A DNA stretch of 64,000 nt, from positions 1-64,000 of the forward strand of contig NZ_JAJGSX010000006.1 of the NCBI RefSeq assembly GCF_021245725.1. The letters run 5' to 3'. The position numbers were made by a program, and so were the translations under genes. The DNA comes from Pseudonocardia sp. TRM90224 (lineage in GTDB: Bacteria; Actinomycetota; Actinomycetes; Mycobacteriales; Pseudonocardiaceae). The stretch's first letter is position 1, and each line of letters begins with the position of its first letter. Shown in pieces: positions 1 to 10,707 of the stretch. The notes beneath the pieces were generated by a model that was not told the origin of the DNA, searched no databases, and was given only the letters and a program-made list of their open reading frames with translations.

Positions 1-27
1 GGGAGAGTAGGTCGCCGCCGACATCAA
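1..27 (+). rRNA. rrf: 5S ribosomal RNA, 3' end (partial)
   Basis: The first bases read gggagagtaggtcgccgccg, which matches the conserved 3' helix of actinobacterial 5S rRNA (GGGAGAGTAGGWCGCCGCCGAAC in streptomycetes, from memory). The rest of the molecule lies before the window. A strong terminator follows about 15 bases later, as expected at the end of an rRNA operon. The exact 3' end is approximate. Confidence 0.8.
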
Positions 28-41
28 ACATCAACACCAAG

Positions 42-78
42 AGTGGGCCCCGCCGATCAGGCGGGGCCCACTTTTTTT
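42..78 (+). terminator. Intrinsic terminator of the rRNA operon
   Basis: A GC-rich stem (AGTGGGCCCCGCC, 42-54, pairing with GGCGGGGCCCACT, 60-72) closes a 5-base loop. It is followed immediately by an uninterrupted T run to position 78. This is a textbook rho-independent terminator. It is the only hairpin in the window I found with a real T tract, which contrasts with the many tail-less palindromes further on. Confidence 0.93.
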
Positions 79-119
79 GTGCCGTTTTTCTGGTGCCCTT
101 TTCCTGGGCCCGTACCACG

Positions 120-147
120 CGGCACCGACAATCTCGGCTCGGTGCCG
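120..147 (+). other. 9-bp perfect hairpin between rRNA terminator and ssb-like gene
   Basis: CGGCACCGA (120-128) and TCGGTGCCG (139-147) are perfect inverse complements around a 10-base loop. No T tract follows. It could be a back-up terminator for rRNA transcription or a leader structure for the gene at 267. The remaining spacer (148-250) contains three spaced copies of GCTCGAA-like sequence just before the ribosome binding site and no gene. Confidence 0.45.
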
Positions 148-266
148 GGAAGTTGTCCACCTCGGTGGTCGTTCATCCACAGTTCTCAGTTCGTCCGTCG
201 GCGCCGGGTTCGGCGGGCGAGACTTGACCTCGAAGGCTCGAAAGGCTCGAACCGAGGAGGTCGGCG

Positions 267-812
267 ATGAACCAGAACCACGTGATGGTGGTCGGCAGGG
301 TGTGCAGCGAGATCACGATGTCGAAGGTCGGCGACGGGATACCGCGTGCGACGTTCCGGATCGCGACCAACGATCGCAAGTTCGACAAGAAGACCGGTGC
401 GTGGGTCGATGGTCCGACGGTGTTCTTGCCCGTGACTTGTTGGCGTGGGCAGGCGGAGAACGTGGGGAAGTCGCTGTCGATGGGTGATCCGATCGTCGTC
501 CACGGCCGGCTCTATCCACACGTCTACGACCGCGACGGCCGGCAGGGATCGGTGTTGACGCTCGACGCGAGCGTGATCGGACCGGATCTGACGTGGTGCA
601 CGGTGTCGGTGGCTCGTGTCCGGCGTCGCGGAGGCGAGGGCCGCGGCGGTGGCAACGTTGGCGGCAGCGTTGGCGGCGATGAACCGGTAGCAGCCGGCGT
701 TGCACAGCTGCATTCGCCGGCCGAGCGGGGTGTCGAGGAGGTCGGCGAGCCCGAGTGGAGCTCCGGTCCGCTGGTGCGACCGTCCGAGCGTGAGGTGGCC
801 GTCAGTGCCTGA
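267..812 (+). CDS. ssbB: SSB-like single-stranded DNA-binding protein (SsbB type)
   Basis: The 181-residue product has an OB-fold in residues 1 to about 115, with the family block VFLPVTCWRGQAENVGKSL followed by GDPIVVHGRLY. It should bind single-stranded DNA in the cytoplasm. AGGAGG lies 8 bases before the ATG. The C-terminal third is Gly/Arg-rich and ends in SEREVAVSA, so the acidic DDDIPF-type tip that recruits replication and repair proteins is missing. This fits the secondary actinobacterial SSB rather than the essential one. The gene ends 19 bases before ettA, the same neighbour as in M. tuberculosis (Rv2478c-Rv2477c, from memory), so co-transcription is likely. Confidence 0.85.
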   Translation: MNQNHVMVVGRVCSEITMSKVGDGIPRATFRIATNDRKFDKKTGAWVDGPTVFLPVTCWRGQAENVGKSLSMGDPIVVHGRLYPHVYDRDGRQGSVLTLDASVIGPDLTWCTVSVARVRRRGGEGRGGGNVGGSVGGDEPVAAGVAQLHSPAERGVEEVGEPEWSSGPLVRPSEREVAVSA

Positions 813-831
813 GGGGGTCGCAACTACCATC

Positions 832-2514
<1,683 letters not shown>

Positions 2515-2588
2515 GAGCGATTCTTCGCCCAAAGGATGATCACGGTCGACTCCGCCGTGGGAGGCTCGGATCGTCAGCAGGAGGACAG

Positions 2589-5375
2589 GTGGGCGCGACG
2601 CGTTCGAGCACGACAGCGGTCGAGTCGGGCCTCGGGGCCGAAGGTGACCTGATCGCTGCGGCTGAGTCGCTGCGATGGTCCCGACCGGATCTCACAGCCG
2701 CACTGGCCGACCACGTGGTGGAGACGGTTGATGCCGAGGTGCATCGCGAGGTGTGGCTGGCCGCTGCCGGTTGGGCGGTGCACGCGCGGTCGGTGACCGG
2801 TGATGGCCGTGTTGTTGCGGCTGAGCTGCTGGAGACCGTCAACAAGTGGGGGCCGGGCGCGCTGCTCGCTCCGGCTGCCTACCGGCTGCGGGTGGAGCTG
2901 GCGATGCTGGCGCTCGCGGCGGGTGAGATCGACGACGCGCGGGCGCTGGTCGGCCCGGTGGTGTCGGCCGGTGTCAGCGCGGAGCTGCGGGCCGACGCGT
3001 ACTGCGCGTTGGCGCGCTGCGCCGCAGAGGATGCTCCCGCGGAGGTGGCCGAGGCCCTGCGCGGTGCCGAGTCGGCGTGGGGTGATGTCGAGGGTTCGCG
3101 GGCCGAGCTCGCGTCGGCCGCGACCGCGCTGGTCTCCGCCGCGACGGCGCGACGGGCCGGCAAGGCGGCGGTTGCGGTGGCGAAGGCGGCGGACGGGCTC
3201 GACCGGCTCAACCGTGGGCGCGGTCGCAAGCTGCACACGCCCTCGGCGCACCTGGCCGCGGCGCTCGCCGCGGAGTGGATCTCGGCGCTGCTCGATTCCG
3301 GCAGGGTCGAGGAGGCGCACGCGGGATGCGCGCCGCTCGAACCGCGGTTGCGGGAGAACGCCCGGCCCACCCGGCAGGTCGTCCGGCTCCGGCTCGCCGT
3401 GGCGCGCACCTTGGCCACCGGCGCTGCCGATGCCACGGAGATGCTCGAGCGGGCCGCTCGGGAGGCCACCGAGAGCGATGCGCCCGATCTGGAGTGGGTG
3501 TGCTGCTCGGCGTTGGGGGCGCTGCACGAGAAGTCGGGCTACGTCGAGATCGCGCTCGAGTCGATGCGGTTGGCGGTCGCCGCGCAGATGCGCGACACGA
3601 AGCGGGCGAACAAGTTCGTCGGAGCGTTGCAGGACGTGCTCACCGAGGAGCCCGTGCCGGCGCCCGGTCCGGCTCCGGAGCTCGCTGTGGAACGGACGGT
3701 CGTCCTGCCGGCGGTACGGCGCGAGCCGGCGAGTCCCACGCCGGCACCGGCAGCTCAGTCTGCTCCGCCGGCGGGCAAGCCGGCTGCGGCCGGGCCCGCC
3801 CCGACCAACGGGCGGTCGAAGGCCTCGCCCGGGCCGGCGAACGGGCTCGGCGACGGGGTGAAGGACCGCAGCAGCAAGGGGCGGCGGTCGGCCGACGCCG
3901 CGCTGCAGGAGCTGGCCAAGATGCAGGGTCTGTCGTGGCTCGCGGCCAGCGTCAACGCCGACTCCAAGCGAGCCGGCTCCCGGCGGGCCGAGCCCGAGCC
4001 GACACCGACACCGACACAGACACAGACGGCGCCGGCATCGGTGCGGCCGTCGGCGACGGCCGCCGAGGAGAAGACTCGCAAGGAGACGCCCGAGCCGGCG
4101 AAGGCGACGAACGGGTCGTCGGCAGGAGCCGCTCAGAGCGGTCGTCGTCACCGGCGTGCTGCCGACCCGTGGACGACGGGACAGTGGACACCCACCCCGC
4201 GAGGCGGCCGGCAGGGCGCCGACAACGCCGCCAACGCCGACAGCGCCGACGATGAGCAGCCCGCGCCACGGGTCACCAACGGCGGCGGGCGGCGACGCAA
4301 GCCGGATCCCGAGCCCGAGCAGTTGCCGGAGGTGGCCACGCTGTCGGTGCCCCAGTCGGCGGTGGAGCGGACGAGTCAGCTCCGCGCCGCGCGGGAAGAC
4401 CCCGACGGCTGGCTCCAGGCCGCGCTCGCCGAGCTCGACCGCGTGTGGGGCGAGAGCCCGCCGGAGCCGGTGCGGCCCAGCCCGACAGTCCGCGCCAAGC
4501 CCGTTCCGAAGATCGTCTCGCAGCCGAAGGTCGAGCCGGTCGCCGAACCGGCCCGTGAGCCGGTTCGCGATCCCATCGGGGAGTCGGTGGGCTGTTCCGT
4601 TGTCGTCGACGTGTCCCGCGACGGAAGGCGGTTCGCCGGCCCGCGACCGGCGGCCGTGATCCGGGCCATCGCGGAACGGCTCAGCGGTCGCATCCCGGAG
4701 GGGGCCCGGCTGCGCCACGGCGATTCCGACGCGCTCTCGATCCTGCTGCCCGGCTGGGAACGCATCGCGGCAACCCGGTGGATGCACAGCACGATGCCCG
4801 AGGTCATGGAGTCGTTCGAGGCGGAGGACGAGCTGCCGGGTGCGCAGCTGCGGGCCGCCGTGCACGACGTCGACGGCCAGGTGGGCGCTCAGCTCCTGCA
4901 GCGCATCGACCCGCCACGGCCCAGCGGCACCATCGCGTCCAACGGCCCGAGCTCCAACGGCTCCAACGGTTCGAAGGCTGCGAACGGCACGTCCCGGCCC
5001 CCGGCGCCGGCACCACGCAACCGGCCCGACCCGCTGACCGATCCGCTCACCGGACCGTTGCCGGAGCTCGACGACCTGCCGGCCCCCGGCGCCGACGGTG
5101 GTGGCGGACGTCACGAGGTGCCGCGAAGCGAAAGCTCGGGGTCGGAGAAGGCACAAAGCGCGCAGACAGCGGGCGGGCGGCGTCACCGGGAGGCCGCCGA
5201 GGAGCCGGCAGCGAGACCGGCGCCGCCGGCGGTGGCCCCTGCCGCACCGGCACCTGAATCGAAGCGTCCAGCACCGGAGCCGTCGCAGCCGGAGCCGGAG
5301 GCTCCGACATCTACCGAAGGGCTCGGTCTCGCCGACCTGCTCGCAGGCGCGCTCGCCGCATACCGGGGTATCTAG
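2589..5375 (+). CDS. Large unknown protein: helical repeats, long linker, degenerate GGDEF-like domain
   Basis: The 928-residue product starts at GTG with AGGAGG four bases upstream. Residues 1 to about 370 are Ala/Leu/Glu-rich and look like TPR-type helical repeats. Residues about 370-660 are a low-complexity Pro/Ala/Thr/Gln linker. Residues about 665-780 (CSVVVDVSRDGRRFAG, AIAERLSGRIPEGARLRHGD, then LRAAVHDVD) resemble the fold pattern of a nucleotide-cyclase/GGDEF domain that lacks the GGDEF signature. A second linker follows, and the chain ends in LGLADLLAGALAAYRGI, a possible short docking helix. I see no signal peptide or membrane segment. It lies between ettA and NAD-GDH, which I recall as adjacent in mycobacteria, so it is lineage-specific. 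The function is unknown; the architecture suggests a signalling scaffold. Confidence 0.8.
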   Translation: MGATRSSTTAVESGLGAEGDLIAAAESLRWSRPDLTAALADHVVETVDAEVHREVWLAAAGWAVHARSVTGDGRVVAAELLETVNKWGPGALLAPAAYRLRVELAMLALAAGEIDDARALVGPVVSAGVSAELRADAYCALARCAAEDAPAEVAEALRGAESAWGDVEGSRAELASAATALVSAATARRAGKAAVAVAKAADGLDRLNRGRGRKLHTPSAHLAAALAAEWISALLDSGRVEEAHAGCAPLEPRLRENARPTRQVVRLRLAVARTLATGAADATEMLERAAREATESDAPDLEWVCCSALGALHEKSGYVEIALESMRLAVAAQMRDTKRANKFVGALQDVLTEEPVPAPGPAPELAVERTVVLPAVRREPASPTPAPAAQSAPPAGKPAAAGPAPTNGRSKASPGPANGLGDGVKDRSSKGRRSADAALQELAKMQGLSWLAASVNADSKRAGSRRAEPEPTPTPTQTQTAPASVRPSATAAEEKTRKETPEPAKATNGSSAGAAQSGRRHRRAADPWTTGQWTPTPRGGRQGADNAANADSADDEQPAPRVTNGGGRRRKPDPEPEQLPEVATLSVPQSAVERTSQLRAAREDPDGWLQAALAELDRVWGESPPEPVRPSPTVRAKPVPKIVSQPKVEPVAEPAREPVRDPIGESVGCSVVVDVSRDGRRFAGPRPAAVIRAIAERLSGRIPEGARLRHGDSDALSILLPGWERIAATRWMHSTMPEVMESFEAEDELPGAQLRAAVHDVDGQVGAQLLQRIDPPRPSGTIASNGPSSNGSNGSKAANGTSRPPAPAPRNRPDPLTDPLTGPLPELDDLPAPGADGGGGRHEVPRSESSGSEKAQSAQTAGGRRHREAAEEPAARPAPPAVAPAAPAPESKRPAPEPSQPEPEAPTSTEGLGLADLLAGALAAYRGI

Positions 5376-5495
5376 GAACGCCGGTGCAGCCCCATTAGGC
5401 CGATCCGACGGGTTCGTTCCACGCCACGCCGGCCCGGCTAGTGTGACGAGGTCCGTCCCCCACACGGTGATCACCGCCGATACCCGGAGCTGCAT

Positions 5496-8400
5496 GTGAC
5501 CAGCCGGCCCACAGACGACAACGCTGTCCCTGCGCCGGAGCCAGACGCGCTCAGCGCGCTCTACGCTCGGCATTCGCCCGACCTGCAGGACGCTTCGGGG
5601 GCGCCGGCACCGTCGTTGCGTGCCGCTGCGGAAGCGCACCTGCGCCTCGCGGCCAGCCGACCGCAAGGTGAGCCGCTGATCCGGGTGCGCGACGCCGCTG
5701 GCGACATCGAATCGGAAGGGCCGAGCGGGCCCGTCGTCGAGATCGTCACCGACGACATGCCTTTCCTGGTCGGCTCCGTCCTGCTGATCATCGGGAAGCT
5801 CGGTGGGGAGGCCCTGCGGGTCATCCACCCCATCGTGGTCGTGCGCCGCACCCCCGAGGGTGCGCTGACGGAGGTGCTCACCGATGCCGACCCGGCCGAG
5901 CCGCCGCACGATGCGATCGTCGAGTCGTGGATCCACCTGGACCTCGCCCCGCTGACGACGCCCAACATCGAGCTGGAGAAAGCTCTCGCGCACGTGCTGC
6001 GCGACGTGCGTGAGGTCGTGCAGGATTCGGCTCCGATGGAGCGGGCCGCCCGCCAGCTGGCCGACCGGCTTCCGGCGCTGCCGTCGACTGCCCGCGGCAC
6101 CCAGCCCGGTGAGGTCGCGAAGCTGCTGCGCTGGCTCGCCGACGGCCACTTCACGTTCATCGGGTACCGCCGCTACACGATCGACCCGAACCAGCCGGAG
6201 AAGCTGACGTCGGTGCCGGGATCGGGCCTGGGTGTGCTGCGCGACGACTCCTACACGGGTGCCGAGTTCGCGCCGCGGGTCGACGCGATCGAGCGCTCGC
6301 AGGACATGCTGGTGATCACCAGGGCGAACGCCCCGAGCCCGCTGAAACCCGTGCACCCGTACTACCTGGCGATCACCACCGTCGACGGTGCCGGCCGTCC
6401 GAACGGCGAGGAGCGGTTCCTCGGCACGCTGACGGTGCCGGCGCTGTACGAGAGCGTGCTCGACATCCCGGTGGTGGAGCGCAGGGTGCGCGGCGCGATC
6501 CACAAGGCCGGATTCCCGCTGGAGTCGTACTCGGGCCAGCAGATGCTCGAGGTGATCTCCGGGCTGCCCCGCGAGGAGCTGTTCAGCGCCACCGGGCAGC
6601 GCCTGCACGACACCGCCGTCGGAGTGCTCGCGGTGGCCGGGCGCCGTGCGGTGCGGCTGTTCCTGCGGCCCGACCCGTACAAGCGGTTCATCAGCTGCCT
6701 CGTTTACCTGCCGCGCGACCGGTACACGACGTCGTCGCGCCTCGCGATGGCCGACCTGCTGCAGAGCCGGCTGGGCGGGTGGTCGGTCGACCACACCGCG
6801 CGGGTGTCGGAGTCGCGGCTCGCGCTCGTGCACTTCACCGTGCACACGGAGAAGGACGCCGCCGGGTTCGGCGACGTCGACGTGATCGCGTTGCAGGACG
6901 AGCTGACGGAGGCCGTCCGCACGTGGGACGACCGGCTGCTCTCGGCGCCGGGCGGCGCGGCGGTGGCGACGCAGCTGCCGCGGATCCCGGAGACCTACAA
7001 GGCCGCGGTCGGGCCGAACAAGGCGGCCGAGGACCTCGCGCGGATCGCGGAGCTGCGCGAGCCGGGTGACTTCCGGGTGCGGCTGCACGCCACCGGCGAG
7101 GGTGACAAGGACCGCCGGTTCACCTTCTACCTGGCGGGCGGGCCGGCGACGCTGACGGCGGTGCTCCCGCTGCTGCAGCAGCTCGGTGTCGACGTGCTCG
7201 ACGAGCGCCCGTTCGAGTTCGCGCGGGCCGACGGCCTGCCCGTGTACATGTACGACTTCGGGATCCGGCTCGACGACGCGACGCGCAGCGCCGTCGAGGG
7301 GCGTCCCGAGGCAGAGGTGGAGCGCGGCTTCTGCTCGGCCTTCAGCGCCGCTTGGCGCGGCGACGCGGAGACCGATCGGTTCTCGGCGCTGGTGCTGCGC
7401 GCCGACCTGCCGTGGCGCGAGGTGGCAGTGCTGCGCGCCTACGCACGGTATGCGCGCCAGCTGGGCAGCCCCTACGGGGCGCAGTACATGGCCGACACGC
7501 TGCTGGCACAGCCGGCGGTGGCACGCGGGCTGGCGAAGCTGTTCACCGCCCGGTTCGACCCCGCACTCGGCGACGACCGGGCAGCGGCCGTCGAGGCGGC
7601 GCTCGCCGAGGTCGGTGGCCTGATCGACTCGGTGACCGGGCTGGACGCCGACCGGATCCTGCGCGGCTACCTAGGGATGATCACCGCGACGCTGCGGACG
7701 AACTTCTTCCGCGAGCGCCCGTTCATCTCCTTCAAGATCGACCCGTCCGGTGTGCCGGACATGCCCGCCCCGCGCCCGAAGTTCGAGATCTTCGTGTACT
7801 CGCCGCGGGTGGAGGGTGTGCACCTGCGGTTCGGCGCGGTCGCACGAGGCGGTCTGCGCTGGTCGGACCGCCCGCAGGACTACCGCACGGAGATCCTCGG
7901 CCTCGTCAAGGCGCAGGCGGTGAAGAACGCGGTGATCGTCCCGGTCGGCGCGAAGGGCGGGTTCTACGTCCGCAACGCCGCCGCGGGGCCCGAGGAGGTC
8001 GAGGCCTGCTACCGGATGTTCATCTCGGGGCTGCTCGACGTCACTGACAACCTCGTGACGCACCAGGACGGCACCACCGAGACCGTGCCGCCGCCGGACG
8101 TCGTGCGCCACGACGGCGACGACTCGTACCTGGTCGTGGCCGCGGACAAGGGCACGGCGAAGTTCTCCGACACGGCGAACGAGGTCGCGGCGTCCTACGG
8201 GTTCTGGCTCGGCGACGCCTTCGCGTCGGGCGGTTCGGTCGGCTACGACCACAAGGCGATGGGCATCACGGCGAAGGGCGCGTGGGAGAGCGTCAAGCGG
8301 CACTTCCGCGAGCTGGGTGTCGACACGCAGTCCGAGGAGTTCACGGTCGTCGGTGTCGGCGACATGAGCGGCGACGTGTTCGGCAACGGCATGCTGCTCT

Positions 8401-10250
8401 CGCGGCACATCCGGCTGCTCGCCGCGTTCGACCACCGGCATGTGTTCGTCGACCCGAACCCCGACGCCGCGCGCTCCTACGCCGAGCGGGAGCGCATGTT
8501 CGCGTTGCCGCGGTCGTCCTGGGACGACTACGACCGCTCGGTGATCAGTGAGGGTGGCGGGGTGTGGCCGCGCACGGCCAAGTCGGTGCCGATCGGGCCG
8601 GAGATCCGCTCGGCGCTCGGCCTCGCCGACGACGTCGTGAAGCTGAGCCCGCCCGATCTGATCGCGGCGATCCTGCGTGCGCCCGCCGACCTGCTGTGGA
8701 ACGGCGGGATCGGCACCTACGTGAAGGCGAAGGAGGAGTCGCACGCCGACGCCGGCGACAAGGCGAACGACGCCGTGCGGGCCAACGGCTCCGAGCTGCG
8801 GGTCAAGGTGGTCGGCGAAGGTGGCAACCTCGGGTTGACGCAGCGGGGCCGGATCGAGTTCGCCCGCAACGGCGGCAAGATCAATACTGACGCGATCGAC
8901 AACTCGGCGGGCGTCGACTGCTCCGATCACGAGGTCAACATCAAGATCCTGCTCGATCGGCTGGTGACCGCCGGCGAGCTGGACAAGGACGTCCGCAAGG
9001 CCGTGCTCGTCGAGATGACCGACGAGGTCGGCGAGCTGGTGCTGGCCGACAACCGCGACCAGAACCTCGTGCTCGGTGTCGGCCGGGCGCACGCTGCGGC
9101 GATGGTGAGCGTGCACGGCCGGCTCACGTCCGACCTGGAGAACCGGCACGGCCTCGACCGCGAGCTGGAGGTCCTGCCCGACGATGCCGGCTTCGCGGCG
9201 TTGGAGGCGGCCGGAGCCGGCCTGACCAGCCCCGAGCTGAGCACGTTGCTCGCGCACACGAAGCTGGATCTGACCGCGCGGCTGCTGGCGACGGAGCTGC
9301 CGGACGCCCCGGCGTTCGCGGAGCGGCTGCCGGAGTACTTCCCGCGCCCCATGCGCGAGCGCTTTTCCACGGCGATCGGCAAGCACCCGCTGCGCCGCGA
9401 GATCGTCACGACGATGCTGGTCAACGAGATGATCGACGGCGCCGGCATGTCGTACGTCTTCCGGCTCGGCGAGGAGCTCTCGGCCACGCCGACCGACGCC
9501 GTGCGGGCGTACGCGGTGACGACGGCGGTGTTCGACCTGCCGGCGCTGTGGAACGAGCTGCGCCAGCCGAGCATCCCGACCGGTGTGTCCGACGAGATCA
9601 TGTTGGAGACGCGGCGGCTGCTCGACAGGGTCTCGCGCTGGTTCCTGACGAACCGGCCGCAGCCGCTCGCGGTGGCCGCGACCACATCGCGATTCGCGGA
9701 GGCGGTTCGCGAGCTGCGCGCACAGCTGCCGAAGCTGCTGCGCGGGCGCGAGCTGGCGTTCGTCGAGATGAAGGCGGCCGAGCTGCGGGCGGCGGGCATC
9801 GAGCCCGACTGCGCGATGCGGTCGGCGGCGTTGATCTACGGGTACGGCCTGCTGGACGTCGTCGAGCTGACCGAGCTGTCCGAGCGCGACCGCGAGCCGC
9901 GCGACCCCATGGAGGTGGCCGCGCTCTACTACGGCATCTCCGAGCACCTCGGCATCGATATCGCTCTGACCTCGGTGAGCGCGCTGGAGCGTGGCGACCG
10001 GTGGCACGCGTTGGCGAGGCTGGCGCTGCGCGACGACCTGTACGGGTCGTTGCGGGCGATCACGCTCGACGCGTTGCGGGAAGCGGCGCCGGGCACGTCG
10101 GTCGAGTCGGCGATTGCGCAGTGGGAGAAGGCCAACGCGTTGCGGCTTGTGCGCGCGCGGGCGGCGCTGCAGGAGGTCGGCTCCGCAGGTCAGATGGACC
10201 TCGCAACGCTGTCCGTGGTGTCGCGGCAGCTGCGTGGATTGGCGCGCTGA
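5496..10250 (+). CDS. gdh: NAD-specific glutamate dehydrogenase (large, GDH-180 class)
   Basis: This 1,584-residue cytoplasmic enzyme oxidatively deaminates glutamate to 2-oxoglutarate and ammonia with NAD+. The catalytic core begins near residue 785 with GGLRWSDRPQDYRTEILGL followed by VKAQAVKNAVIVPVGAKGG, the substrate-binding lysine region. A Rossmann part follows (VVGVGDMSGDVFGNGMLLSR, then VVGEGGNLGLTQRGR). The long N-terminal part carries regulatory ACT-like folds in related enzymes. The length fits the class (about 1,580-1,650). GTG 5496 is the only early start; a weak GGAG precedes it. A TAGTGT at 5438-5443 could be the -10 box. The stop is followed at once by the thioesterase start, so the two are coupled. 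It would consume glutamate made by the proline pathway at 26-32 kb. Confidence 0.95.
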   Translation: MTSRPTDDNAVPAPEPDALSALYARHSPDLQDASGAPAPSLRAAAEAHLRLAASRPQGEPLIRVRDAAGDIESEGPSGPVVEIVTDDMPFLVGSVLLIIGKLGGEALRVIHPIVVVRRTPEGALTEVLTDADPAEPPHDAIVESWIHLDLAPLTTPNIELEKALAHVLRDVREVVQDSAPMERAARQLADRLPALPSTARGTQPGEVAKLLRWLADGHFTFIGYRRYTIDPNQPEKLTSVPGSGLGVLRDDSYTGAEFAPRVDAIERSQDMLVITRANAPSPLKPVHPYYLAITTVDGAGRPNGEERFLGTLTVPALYESVLDIPVVERRVRGAIHKAGFPLESYSGQQMLEVISGLPREELFSATGQRLHDTAVGVLAVAGRRAVRLFLRPDPYKRFISCLVYLPRDRYTTSSRLAMADLLQSRLGGWSVDHTARVSESRLALVHFTVHTEKDAAGFGDVDVIALQDELTEAVRTWDDRLLSAPGGAAVATQLPRIPETYKAAVGPNKAAEDLARIAELREPGDFRVRLHATGEGDKDRRFTFYLAGGPATLTAVLPLLQQLGVDVLDERPFEFARADGLPVYMYDFGIRLDDATRSAVEGRPEAEVERGFCSAFSAAWRGDAETDRFSALVLRADLPWREVAVLRAYARYARQLGSPYGAQYMADTLLAQPAVARGLAKLFTARFDPALGDDRAAAVEAALAEVGGLIDSVTGLDADRILRGYLGMITATLRTNFFRERPFISFKIDPSGVPDMPAPRPKFEIFVYSPRVEGVHLRFGAVARGGLRWSDRPQDYRTEILGLVKAQAVKNAVIVPVGAKGGFYVRNAAAGPEEVEACYRMFISGLLDVTDNLVTHQDGTTETVPPPDVVRHDGDDSYLVVAADKGTAKFSDTANEVAASYGFWLGDAFASGGSVGYDHKAMGITAKGAWESVKRHFRELGVDTQSEEFTVVGVGDMSGDVFGNGMLLSRHIRLLAAFDHRHVFVDPNPDAARSYAERERMFALPRSSWDDYDRSVISEGGGVWPRTAKSVPIGPEIRSALGLADDVVKLSPPDLIAAILRAPADLLWNGGIGTYVKAKEESHADAGDKANDAVRANGSELRVKVVGEGGNLGLTQRGRIEFARNGGKINTDAIDNSAGVDCSDHEVNIKILLDRLVTAGELDKDVRKAVLVEMTDEVGELVLADNRDQNLVLGVGRAHAAAMVSVHGRLTSDLENRHGLDRELEVLPDDAGFAALEAAGAGLTSPELSTLLAHTKLDLTARLLATELPDAPAFAERLPEYFPRPMRERFSTAIGKHPLRREIVTTMLVNEMIDGAGMSYVFRLGEELSATPTDAVRAYAVTTAVFDLPALWNELRQPSIPTGVSDEIMLETRRLLDRVSRWFLTNRPQPLAVAATTSRFAEAVRELRAQLPKLLRGRELAFVEMKAAELRAAGIEPDCAMRSAALIYGYGLLDVVELTELSERDREPRDPMEVAALYYGISEHLGIDIALTSVSALERGDRWHALARLALRDDLYGSLRAITLDALREAAPGTSVESAIAQWEKANALRLVRARAALQEVGSAGQMDLATLSVVSRQLRGLAR

Positions 10251-10670
10251 GTGGCCCGCTTCGTCACGCAGGTGCCGCTGCGCTGGACCGACCAGGACCC
10301 GTACCAGCACGTGAACCATGCCCGCGCGGTGACGCTGCTGGAGGAGGCGCGGATCACGCTCTTCTTCGACACCGCCACCGCGATGGGCATCGGCGGCTTT
10401 GCGGGCGGTCTGCTCGTCGCGGGGCTGAACGTCGTGTACCGCAAGCAGATCTCCTACCGCGCCGAGCCGCTGCGTGTGGCGATGTGGATCGACGAGCTAC
10501 GCGCCGCGTCGTTCCGGATCCACTACGCGCTGCACGACGGGCCTGACGTGGACGACCCGGTTGCAGTCGACGCGTGGACGCGGATGGCGACGTTCGACCT
10601 GCAGGCGCAGCGGCCGCGCCGGCTCACCGCGGAGGAACGGGTGTTCCTCGGCAAATGGGAGGACGCATGA
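10251..10670 (+). CDS. 4-hydroxybenzoyl-CoA thioesterase-fold (hot-dog) acyl-CoA thioesterase
   Basis: The 139-residue product has the hot-dog thioesterase motif at the N-terminus: RWTDQDPYQHVNHARAVTLL (residues 11-30), with Asp13/Asp15 and HVNHA in catalytic positions. It probably hydrolyses an acyl-CoA or protects against an aberrant one; the substrate cannot be told. The GTG start directly abuts the gdh stop (TGAGTG), indicating translational coupling. The same gdh-thioesterase-hypothetical order is recalled from M. tuberculosis (Rv2476c-Rv2475c-Rv2474c). The stop lies inside the first copy of a 9-base direct repeat that flanks a micro-insertion. Confidence 0.85.
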   Translation: MARFVTQVPLRWTDQDPYQHVNHARAVTLLEEARITLFFDTATAMGIGGFAGGLLVAGLNVVYRKQISYRAEPLRVAMWIDELRAASFRIHYALHDGPDVDDPVAVDAWTRMATFDLQAQRPRRLTAEERVFLGKWEDA

Positions 10671-10707
10671 GCGACGTTCGCGAGCGAATCGTCGGTGCCG
10701 CATGAGC
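10664..10707 (+). repeat. 35-bp micro-insertion with hairpin, flanked by a 9-bp direct repeat
   Basis: CGCATGAGC occurs at 10664-10672 and again at 10699-10707. Between them lies a hairpin: CGACGTTCGC (10672-10681), GA, then GCGAATCGTCG (10684-10694), pairing over ten base pairs with one bulged T. Removing one 35-base unit would restore an ATGA overlap between the thioesterase stop and the next ATG. This looks like insertion of a very small palindromic element with target duplication, or an expanded duplication. Confidence 0.6.

Noticed and set aside
2574..7088. Very long antisense open frame (1,504 codons) opposite the unknown protein and gdh
   Set aside because: It is a by-product of high GC in the third codon position. 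The composition is Arg/Gly/His-rich without domains, and it lies wholly opposite clearly coding genes.
7671..10319. 882-codon antisense frame opposite gdh
   Set aside because: Shadow of the well-supported dehydrogenase catalytic domain; no family resemblance.
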